NCBI GenBank assembly: GCA_014905825.1
Contig: JACGCN010000026.1
Location: forward strand, 558,001 to 622,000
DNA length: 64,000 nucleotides
Direction: 5' to 3'
Source of the DNA: Lyophyllum atratum
Lineage: Eukaryota; Basidiomycota; Agaricomycetes; Agaricales; Lyophyllaceae
Below the pieces are notes generated by a model that made no database searches, had not been told where the DNA came from, and saw only the letters and a list, made by a program, of their open reading frames with translations. Shown piece after piece: positions 45,799 to 56,400 of this stretch. The translations under genes and the position numbers were made by a program. Every line of letters begins with the position of its first letter. Position 1 is the first letter of the stretch.

Positions 45799-48700
45799 TT
45801 ACACCCCCTCCTTCCTCCCCTTCTCCTCATTCCGCAACGCCTCAAGCGCCGCATGCGTCCTCATATGCAACGCATTCTAAGTAGCCCCAAACAAGTCAGC
45901 CTCAACTCACACCATCAAAACAACAGGGAGCACCCACCTCCATGCTATACTTGCCCTTCCTTCCCGACGGGCCCACCTCCAGCGGTTTCCCTATCCCCAC
46001 CGTCCCATCATCAGAACCAAAAAAAACACGACGGATTCGGAAGCACCAAAAAGAAAAGGACGTACCAGAAATAACCAGCTCAAACTCCACCTTCGCCCCC
46101 TCCACGTCCCCTTTACACGCCAACAGCCTTCCCAATTCGAAATCTACCTCCCCAAGCGTGAGCATCGCACCGACAAAGGGAGAGCAGGCAGACGTACGCG
46201 CATGGTACACGAGATGGTGGTCCAGCTCGATCCGGGGCCCATACTCAAACACGGCCCTCAACGCCTCCTCCGCGCGCCTTGCCGCCTCCTCCTGCGGGAT
46301 ATCAGCCTCCGCATCGAGGGCCTCAGTCGGGTCCAGCACCGCGTCTGGGTCCTACGGCACACCCATCAGCACACGAAACGGGGGTGGAAACCAAAAAAGG
46401 CGTGGAGGAGGGGGGAAGAAAGAACAAGAAAGGACGTACCGGATACGCAACATACCTCAAACACACCCCCTCCAAAAACCTCGCCAACCCCAAATCATCC
46501 CAATACTCCCCCTTCCCACCCTCATACTCCCCCTCTCCCAATTTCCTATCCTTCCTCTTCCCCTCCTTCCTGCTCATCATCCCCCACACCGACGACGCCG
46601 CCGACTTCGGTGTAAGCGGAGTCGTAGGTTCGGTGTCCTGCCCAGATCCAGGTACGGCAAGCAAAGACGCAGACCCAGACTCGGAAGGTGGTGCGGGGGA
46701 GACCCCGGTGCCCTCCCCGTACAAACTGAGCTTGTGGAGCGCACCGCGGACGAGGGGGAGCATCTTCCCTACGATGACGGCGCGTGGGGCATGCGCGATG
46801 GCTTGGAAGAGGTAGGCGACTTCGAGCGCGGGGAGGAGGAGGCGGTTCTTTTGCGTGGCGAATTTGCGGGCTTTGCGGGCGACGAATTTCTGTCGGGGGG
46901 TTGCACGGGGGTCAGTACTAGTGCCGTCGATGGATGTTGGGGTAATGACGTACCTCCAACGGAATACTCTTCCCCGCAATCTTCTGCCTCAACCCCGGCA
47001 CCCTTCCCATCAACCTCCCCGCCTCCCCCATCCGCTCCTCCTTCTTCTTCCTCCCCTCCTCTGTCGTGAGGTCGTCCGTGTCCCAGTCTTCGAGGAGACA
47101 CGCGGCGAGGCCGTAGGAGTATATCGATTTGGACCACTGTCAGAGGTTGTGTGAGGGAGGGGAAAGAGAAGGGAGGAAGGGGAAAGGGAAGGGGAAGGGG
47201 AAGGGACATACCGTAGCCTCCTTTTCCAAAACGCGCCAACATGCAGCACTGCCCCCCACCTCCTCCATCTTCTTCTCCACCCCATTCTCCTCAGGCTCCT
47301 TCCCATTCTCCCCCTCGCCCTTCTCAATCTTACTCTTATCCTCCACCCCCGACACCCCCTCCCCCACCTCCCAAAGCGCCAACCGCGCAACAGCGACCTC
47401 CCAAAAAGAGATATGATCGAGGTTGCGGTACTGCACCTGGGAAGCCATGGCTTGGGTGTAGTACGCGATGGCTTGGCGGGGCTGGGAGCGGTGCAGGGCG
47501 AGGCGGCCTGCGCCGAAGAGGAAGAATACGCCTGTGGGGAGGGGGTGAGTTTTGGTTTTGGGAGGGGCAGAAAGCGGAGGGATGGGGGAGAGGCGCATAC
47601 AAGGACCGAAAACGCGAAAGAAAGAGAAAGAGAAGAGAGGGGGGGAACACGCACCATTGGGATACCTCTTCAAATTCCACTCCAACACCCGTCCCGCCAC
47701 GCGAATATCCACCCCCTCCACCGTAAAACTCGACAACACCAGGTGAAAGATCAACAACGCCATATCACAAATCGTCCTCCTCACCCCTTCCTCCGCTGCC
47801 CCCCCAAAGAAAAACTCGTTCAGCCAAAAAAACACAAAACAAATAAAAGAAAGGAAGAACAACGTACAAGTGCTTATCGGCCCCCCCTCCTCATCCCACC
47901 CCCCGGCGCGCATCAACATCCCAAGCCCCAGGGCACGATCGCCCTTGTACCCGAACAGCTCGACGAGGGTGGCGAGCTTGCCGGGCATGAGGGAGAGGAT
48001 GATGTTGCACATGCCGACGCCGAGGTAGACGCCGGAGCGGAAGTGCGCGTCGATGGACGGGTCTTGCGGGGGCTTTGGCTTCTTGGGCTTGGGCGTGGGG
48101 GTGGTTGGGTCGGTGGGGGTGGTGGGGGTGGTTGGAGCTGTTGAGGCTGGGGGGAGGGAGGATGTGGTGGTGGGTGTGGTTGGTGTGGTTGGTATGGTGG
48201 AGGCGGCGGAGGAGAGCGGGGAAGACTCGGAGGCGGAGGCGGAGTGGAGAGAGGCGGCGTAGGCGGCGTCGGCGTCGTCGAGGAAGGCGCCTAGTTGGCG
48301 GTATATCCCGATCGTAGTACGCATATTTAGCCTGTCCCAAACGCACATCAGCACTCCCACCACCTCACGTAAGTCTTAGGAGGGAGGGAGACATACGCTT
48401 CCTTAATGAACGCGAGCCAGTCGCCCGAGTACACGATACCCAACAACGCCTTCTCGAACAGGCTCTCCGCAAACACGAGCTCCGCATGGCGCTCGACGTC
48501 CGTCATGCTCTTGATGAAGTGCGATTGGGAGCTGAGCCCCGCGGACCCCAGGATGGAGCCGAAGAACCCGGCCTTTTTGCGGTGCTGCGACGCGATGAGG
48601 TTGCCGTGCCTCGTATGCCCGATCCCCGCAAGCAAGTCCTACAGTAACACACCTCATCAGCCCCCACACAAGGGGGAGAAGGAAAAGAAAGGAAGACGAA

Positions 48701-48966
48701 CGCACCTCGTCGGCGTACGACATCAGCCCCTTCACACACTGAATCAAGCCATACCCAGTCGCAAAATACAGCCTCTCCTTCCTCTCATCGCTCGTATGGC
48801 AGTACTCCTCGCTCTCCACCATATGCGAGGCCAAGAAAAGCTGGAGCGCGTAGCTCACCCCCGGCAGATCGTCCAGCGCCTCCTTCGGGTCGTACGGGTA
48901 CTTGACCGGCGGGGGCGCGTCGTACATGTTGGCCCAGGAGGGTTTGGTAGGTTCTGTGGACGACAT
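45799..48966 (-). CDS. TTC39/IML2 family TPR protein (inclusion/lipid-linked)
   Basis: Starts at 48966 (MSSTEPTKPSWANMYDAPPP) and ends at 45799 after NALHMRTHAALEALRNEEKG. Landmarks in order: GVSYALQLFLASHMVESEEY, DLLAGIGHTRHGNLIASQHR, SQSHFIKSMTDVERHAELV-FAESLFEKALLGIVYSGD, FRSGVYLGVGMCNIILSLMP, LATLVELFGYKGDRALGLGM, SSFTVEGVDIRVAGRVLEWN, FFLFGAGRLALHRSQPRQAI, and a C-terminal TPR block LDHHLVYHAHFELGRLLACK. This is the IML2/TTC39 (DUF3808) signature; yeast Iml2 is an outer-mitochondrial/lipid-droplet-linked factor for inclusion-body clearance. Two insertions (Thr/Pro-rich, about 48050-48250; Glu-rich, about 47250-47330) are low complexity. Seven or more introns. Confidence 0.88.
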
Positions 48967-49654
48967 GTGGTGGTGAGATGGAGGGGGGAGGGGGGGTGTG
49001 GGGTATATACTTTAAGATGCGGGGATAGCACCCGTTTGATGGGCAGCTGACGGGAGATGGTGAGGAGATGCTGATGGCGCTCCATGTGAATTTGTGTTCT
49101 GACAGTTGTGGCGTGTGGGGAAGAACATTTCATTTATTGATAAGTCTATAGCCGACTCTGCCTTAACCCATAGCACTGGCAGTCGGTGGAAGCCAAAAGC
49201 TATGGGTTATTACAGATCATGGGTTATGACAGAGCTGATCAAGGGTAAGCTCTATAAGTCGGTGGAAGCCGAAACCCATGGGTTCTAGCAGGTTATGGGT
49301 TATTACAGGTTTGGGTTTACGCGTATGGTGCATGGAGGAGAGGAGCGGTGACGTCTTGAACAAGGCACGCGTTGTTTGGTCGCGTCCCCTGACGAATGCG
49401 ACTCAAGCTGTAGCCACCCGCCCCGCACTCACCTTCATCTCGCCGCCGAGCAACTCCCCGCCTCCTCTGCACCAGACCTGCCCACGTCAGTCCGCCACCA
49501 AGGCAATTTGAAGGCAATATGCAACGACCCGGTAGCCTATCCGCAACACATCCACGCTCCATATTCAGTGTCACAGTGTCCGGAAAGTCCTGTTCGACTC
49601 AGGGCCCGGCCATACCTATCCACATCCACATATTTTTCTTGCAGACACCTCCCG
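48967..49654. other. Spacer with imperfect repeats upstream of the TTC39 gene
   Basis: 688 bp. A hairpin (49164-49209) and a duplicated GTCGGTGGAAGCC block (49183 and 49258), with several ATGGGTTAT words, occupy 49150-49310; 49370-49640 shows nothing recognised. Confidence 0.45.
49164..49209. repeat. Inverted repeat / hairpin
   Basis: TAACCCATAG at 49164-49173 and CTATGGGTTA at 49200-49209, 10-bp perfect arms around a 26-nt loop; TGGGTTAT recurs twice within the next 110 bp. Confidence 0.6.
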
Positions 49655-50097
49655 AGGCCCCGGGAAGCTCCCCTATAGGTCTGCTCGGGAAATCACCCAA
49701 AAATGCGCCTGAAATACGGTATATTTTGGGCGTCAAATACGGTATCTCGGACAAGGATATCGCATATGGGAAAGCTTACGTAATTTATTGAGGTTGTAAA
49801 AATAGCGCTGAGCCTGCGGAAAAAGGTTAATTTTCGCCCGCACCCATTTCCACGCTGAAAATCCGTCTGGGTCCCTGTCATATCAAGAATTTACCATATA
49901 GCCTGATGAAAAGTATAAAAAGTTGTCACCCAGATCCCCTCAAATACGGTATATGTGGACAGGGATTACCCAAATTTTACCTGAAATTTGGCTGAAATAG
50001 CCTGAAATACGGTGTTTCCGGACAGTAAAATGGCCATTTTCGAGCCCTAAAATACGGTATTTTCCGAGCAAACCTATAGGGGAGCTTCCCGGGGCCT
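49655..50097. mobile_element. MITE with 34-bp TIRs and 8-bp target duplication
   Basis: Left end AGGCCCCGGGAAGCTCCCCT continues ATAGGTCTGCTCGG; the right end is its inverse with one mismatch. Both ends are flanked by ACCTCCCG (49647-49654 and 50098-50105), a perfect 8-bp duplication as made by hAT, P or KDZ-type transposases. 443 bp, no coding region. AAATACGGTAT recurs at 49712, 49735, 49942 and 50049 (variant at 50005), like subterminal transposase-binding repeats. Confidence 0.9.
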
Positions 50098-50105
50098 ACC
50101 TCCCG

Positions 50106-50463
50106 TGGACTCAAGCCCTTCCTCCCCGACTCTCTTACGTAAGTAAGAGGGAGGGTTTTGTCGGACTCGAACGACATTTGTCCCGCCAACTCTGGAAGCA
50201 GTCACGTGTCGCGTCCCACGGTTCACCATTCCAACAATTTTCTTTCACTTTCAGTCCCTTGCTCATTCACCAGCGTCTTCGTGTGCTCTCACTTCTTATA
50301 TACTCCCTCGGCGTCATCCAAAAAAACTACATACTGGACCGTAAACTTCTATTGTGCTCCAACTCATTACCACATACATCGACTACCACATACCGCGTGA
50401 ACTACCACATACGACGTGAACTACCACATCTATCTTGTGTACTACCACACGCCCCACACACCA
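50106..50463. promoter_or_regulatory. Leader region of the Helitron gene
   Basis: 358 bp between the MITE and the first ATG of the RepHel gene; CT- and AC-rich, with repeated ACTACCACAT(A/C) words (50349-50433). The 5' terminus of the Helitron was not identified. Confidence 0.4.
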
Positions 50464-53400
50464 ATGTTCCCTCTCATAAAGTTCCCCTGTGTGCTTTCCC
50501 GTGTCATTGACAATGACCTGTGCCCCCCTCATGACACTGAGTGCTGCATTGACGACTTTCCTCAGTACTTCGACGCACTGTATCATCCAGATCTTCATCC
50601 TGAAACTTTCTTGAATGCAGAATCCGTCTGTGACTGGCTGAGTTCTATCTTTACCGAATATTCCCCACTGCCGTGCACGCCCTTTCTGACATACTTTGCA
50701 AAATCATCATTCCACGTCTGCAATCTTCTTACGAGGTCTGTCCTTACCCTCCCTTACTTCCAAATATCGTCTTCATCTTTTCATCCCTCTTCAGTACTCA
50801 GCCTTTTTGCTCCAACTCCATGTTCTTCGTCCCATCCTACTTGGTTTTATTTCCAGAAGTCTCATTACCTTCAATCCCTTCACGACCTCCCACGCACTGT
50901 CCTTCTGCATGCTTTCAAGCATCTTCACTTAGTCTTACCTCACAAATACAACAAGCACTCATTAATTTTAGCTCTCTTCCACCATTTCATTCAGCATCGC
51001 ATGCACTGCTTATCTATCTCAAACACACAGCTCCTTAACTCATTACCCTCTTCTCTCCTCCTCAACACTGAAACTCCTTATCATGTTCTTGTCTATCATA
51101 ATACCATCCTCAAATTTGGAGAAGTTATCACACACTCTTTACTCAAGCCCCAATCTCTTTCGAAAAACTCAATCATCTACGCTCAGCATATCAATTTACT
51201 TCAACAATTACTGTCCGTCACAAATGAAGTAAGCTCTCCCTTATCTGCTAAGCAATTTTCCAAAAAAAAACTAGCTTCCGTCATGAATGGTCTTCATCCT
51301 TCCAGGCGCATTTCATTCAGCCACAGTCATGTCAGCCGCTGCACTGCAGTTATAACGAGTTTCCGCGAGCGCTGCGAATCACTCATGTCTTGCACACTCT
51401 CGCAACTTCATGATTTTCTTTACTGCTATCTCCCGACCTCTGCCGAAAATTTCCCTAATTCATTTGACGCTTCAGTATGTCTTCTCCTCCAAGTGGAATA
51501 TACCGAATCCGTGTTTTCCGCCCTTACTAAATCCCGCACTCTCCGCCAACAGCAATTTAACAAATCTGCTCGTGCTGCGCTCCGCTCAGAACAAGCAACA
51601 CTAGAACATGCGCGCCAGCAACAAATCATTTCCGCCTGGCCAACTGTTCCTAACGAAGATGTCGTCTTCGACTGTCTGCGCAACTATCGCGCAGGATCTA
51701 TGTGGACTGCTCCTCCAACTTGTGCATCATGCTCACGTTCTCAGAAACACAGCCCTGTTAACACTTTCAATATATCAACTGCCAGTGCTGCCCGCGACTT
51801 AAATATCTATCTTCTGACATGTTTCGATGAAAGGTTCTCCCGCGACTTCTCTTCCCTTCCAGGCATATGTGAAGGTCTAATGCTTGATGCAGCTGGCATC
51901 GTAACCCATGCTGATACTGTGAGTGTAAACTTGTGCTCAGATTGCCATTCCGAGCTTCAAAAGGGCAAAATACCGCGCTTCGCACTCGCAAATCACTTGT
52001 ACCGAGGGCAACTTCCACATAAATTCAAAGACTTGACATGGGTGGAAGAAATGACTTGCGCAATTTACCGCAATACCGCATATGTCTCCCGCCTCTATGG
52101 TTCATCAGATCCCAGTCAAGCACGTGTCTTTCGGGGCAATACTTGCGCTCATGATATGAATGTGGTCTCCACAGCGACTGCGCTGCCGCTTACTCCCACT
52201 CAAGTGAATGACATGCTCTCTGTCGTGTTCATTGGTCCAGGACAGTATAAGAAAAAATGCTTGGAGAACATGTTTCGCGTGCGGAAGTCCAAAATCTGGG
52301 ACTTTCTTGTGTGGCTAAAAGATGAGGCACAGAACCCTCTTTATCAAAATATCACTTTGGAAAAGCGGCATTGCGATATGTATCCTGATGATGACATACT
52401 TCCTGGTGTGGAGGAGCGCACAGTTCATGATGCATACCTCAACCCTGAGCAGACTTTTGAAAATGAAACTGCAGGATTTCAAGATCATCCGGCCCTGCAA
52501 GTCACTGATGAAGATCCTTCTGCAGATGACCCCATAATCTTCCTTGAGCATATGGGTGTCTCTGATCCTGAAAATGTCAAGCTTCATGGGCGCACATTTA
52601 CTGCATCTGCACTCCACACTCTTATTAAGAAACCATCAGAGCAGCCTGATCTTATCATTCATCGAGGATCGCGCGCTGTACCTGAGTACGAAAACCCAAA
52701 ACTCTTTCCTGGTATGTATCCTACTCTATATCCTTATGGAATAGGTGGATTTGAAGACCGCACTCGACCTACTCCATTGGCCCTTGAAGCGCAAGCAAAC
52801 TATTGCCTGGATCTTGCTGACCGCTCTTTCAGATACCATCACTCATTTATGTTTGTTCTTCTAAACATTATCCAGCGCCGGACGGGACACCTCCACACTT
52901 CACTCAGTGTAAAGAATTCTCGATTCAAGCCTGTCGCAGAAAAACTTCTGTCAATATCCCCAGAAACTCTAAATGCTGTTGCAGTTCATCTTGAAAAAGA
53001 AGGTACGGTGGCGCAACTATCACCTGACGAAAAGCAAGTGCTTGATCTTCTAAATGAAGTTAACACTGTCTCTGCAAAAATTCCAGGTTCTCATGGTGCG
53101 AAAATAAGAGCTCGCAATGAGATTCGCAACTACGTAGCGTACTTTGGTGTACCCATGCTATACTTCACAGCAAATCCAAATGCTGCCCATAGTCCTCTTT
53201 TTCAGGTGATATATGGTGATACATCAGTGAACCTTGATGATCGCTTTCCAAAACTGGCGTCCAGTACGCAGAGAGCTCTGCGCCTGGCCAAGGATCCGGT
53301 TGCAGCTGTTGATTTTTTTGAATTTTCCATCAAGTGTATATTTCAATATCTCTTTGGCTGGGACTATGAAACTGGTCAAAGCTCACCAAACGGTGGTATT

Positions 53401-56400
53401 TTGGGCCATCTCGCAGCATTCTATGGATCACCGGAGCTCACTGACAGAGGTGTTTTTCATGCGCACTATGTCATGTGGCCTCTTGGCGCACTGAACCCTA
53501 ATGAGTTGCATGCGCGATTGAAGTCGGACCCTGCGTTTGATGCTAAGCTTTTTGCATACTTAGAAACCATAATTCATCACCATTTTCCTGACATTGAAAT
53601 TGCAATCGAAAAAGACTATGAACCGCGGGCAGCGCGCCCTCCTCATGCACCCACTAAATTGAGGACAGAAGCAGACTCCAACCAATGGAAGGCTTTATTT
53701 GACACGGAGATCAAGAAATGCGGAGAAGTGCTCCAGCGGCATACTTGCCAGAACGTATGTCACAAATATGGCAGCATAGACTGCCGCTTTCAGTTCCCGC
53801 ATGAGTTAGTTCCTAAATCTTATTTTGATCCCAACACCAACTCTCTGTATCTCCGCTGCCAAGATGCAACAGTCAATTACTTCAACCCTCATATTCTTGT
53901 TTACTGTCGCCATAATCATGATCTGAAATGCATTGTTTCCGGCAAGGCAGCTAAAGCTGCGATGTTCTACATCACTGACTATATTACAAAAACAAGTATG
54001 AAGACCTATGAAATGCTGTCTTTGCTATCTAAGGCTGTTTTGCGCACTTCCTCTCAAAGCAATCCATCTGACAGTCCCGCAGCAAAGGCGAAGTCGCTTC
54101 TATACAAATGCTTGGCTCAGTTTACGAAGCAACAGCAAATTCATGCTCAGCAAGCCGCATGGTATCTCCGAGGACATAGAGACAGCATACCCTCTCACAA
54201 CACAGTGCCCATGTTATCAAGCCTTTTGCTACTCCATGTGAAAAAAAGTCTCCACACTTCCGCCCACAACACTAGCACTGGTGATCAAGATGCAACTGCA
54301 GAGGAACCTGTCAATGACATTGAGGATGTCTCTCTTAGAATTTCAACAGACAGTGAAGGTAATCTCAGAACCATGACTCAAGTTGATGACTATATTTACC
54401 GCGACTCAGCCCTGGCACATATTTGCTTCTACGACTTTGTCCAGCGCTTCAGAATTGAATCTAAAGGAAGGCAGACACCCCACAACTTTGACAAAGCAAG
54501 GTTAGGTACATACAGGCGCTACGAACTATTGCATCCCCATAAACTGTGCAACACACATCAGCTTGTAGAACACACAAACTTCGAAAGAGGTGATGGCACT
54601 CAGCTGCTCATACCTCGAGTTATTGGTCTCTCAATACCCCGGACAACAGCACCATCGTATCCACTATTTGCCTTAAGTCACTTCAAACCCTTTGCATTTA
54701 ACAACGCTCTTCTCAATCCAAATGAATCTGCTACTGATATATTAAGCACCTTTGAATTTTCTGACTTAGGGAAAACAGTTCTAAAAAATTGGGAAGCAAT
54801 TCATGAGTGTGAAGATGAGCGAGATGCTGAGCGCCTTAGCAAAAAAGAAGCAGCAACTCGCGAATCAAAAGCCATGACTCGCGCAATGGCTGGTGTAGAC
54901 GACGAATTGTTCCTAGAGCCCAGTGCAGACTTTGCCCACAAAGACTTCTTGCTGAGCGCTGAACTGCTCAGATTGCATGCAAGTAACTGGCTTACCACTC
55001 CGCCCCAGAACCCTGAACTCAATCGTGACACTGCACCTCCACCGCAATCCCTTCCAGAGATCACTGCCCAGAATTTGAAAATCTGGAAAGCTGCAATTGC
55101 TGAACAGGAGAAAGCTATGATTACCACTCGCCGGAACACTCTGGATCCAAATAACCAACTTGATGTTCCTGCACACGATAATCCAGCAGAAACAGAACTT
55201 GGAACAGAAACCATAATTGACTCAGTCGCGCAGTCCGCACACATCCCAGCCACAGAAGCTACGGCCACAGGTTTAGCGCCAAGTTTAGAAACAAGAGATC
55301 ACATGCTTGACCGCATTATTACAGAGGACACTCTAAATTACAAGCAGTCCATAGCATTCAAAATTATTTCCAAGGCATATTTCAAGTACATCGATGATGA
55401 ACGCGAGGGTAAAAATCGCATTGACTCTCATGATTATAAGCCTTATCTGCGCCTTCTTTTATCAGGCCCTGGAGGAACAGGTAAAACACATGTTGTCAAA
55501 TCTGTCCGCAAAGTTATGAACGCCACTGGTGATGGCCATAAAATCCGCTTTCTGGCACCAAGTGGTTCTGCTGCTGCTTTAATTGATGGTATGACAATTC
55601 ACAAGGGCCTATCGATCAAAGTTGCCAAAACAGGTAAAGGTAAGGGCAACCGCGCTGCTGGTGATATTGATGAAGACTATTCAGTTCTCTTAAGTGTAAG
55701 AAATCGGACAAACTTGCGCGACGAATATAAAGATGTCATTGTACTTTTGATTGATGAAGTCTCACTCTTAAGTGCACAACTATTGTCAGAGGTTGACCAT
55801 GCTCTAAGATTTGCCAAGGGAAATAATGAATTTTTTGGTGGGATCCTTGTCATTTTCTCAGGGGACTTTTATCAATACCCTCCAGTAGGTGGGTCTCCAC
55901 TGTATAGTCCCATTGGGAATGCTCAATGTGATAGTGAGAAGGAGCTGATGAAGCGCCTTGGTCGAATGGCATGGAAATCTGTCACTGAAGTGGTGAATTT
56001 AGAGGAGCAGCAGCGCATGAAAGGAGACCCTGAATATGCAGAGTCTGTACTTCGCCTTCGCAAGCGGGAGTGTACGCAAACAGATGCAGACTTGTTCAAC
56101 AGCAGAGTCATGAAATCGTTTGATAACCCACATGGTATAGATATGAGCTCTCAGCAGTATTTGTCTGCGACCGCAATTGTGTCCACGAATTTCTTGAGAC
56201 AAGGAATCAACATGCAAAAGGCACTTGCCAACAATTCTGACAAAGGCAAAGACTCACACACAAATAATTTTGTAATAGCTGCAGCCCATGACACAGCACA
56301 TGGGAACACCATACCCGAACCCTCGAGAGAGCATCTGCTGAAATTGGACACCTCAAAATTGGCCCATGAAGGGGCCCTACCTGGTTATGTTTCTCTTTAC

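Noticed and set aside
50416..50463. Extended N-terminus of the Helitron protein
   Set aside because: It would start at a GTG; the first ATG is at 50464.
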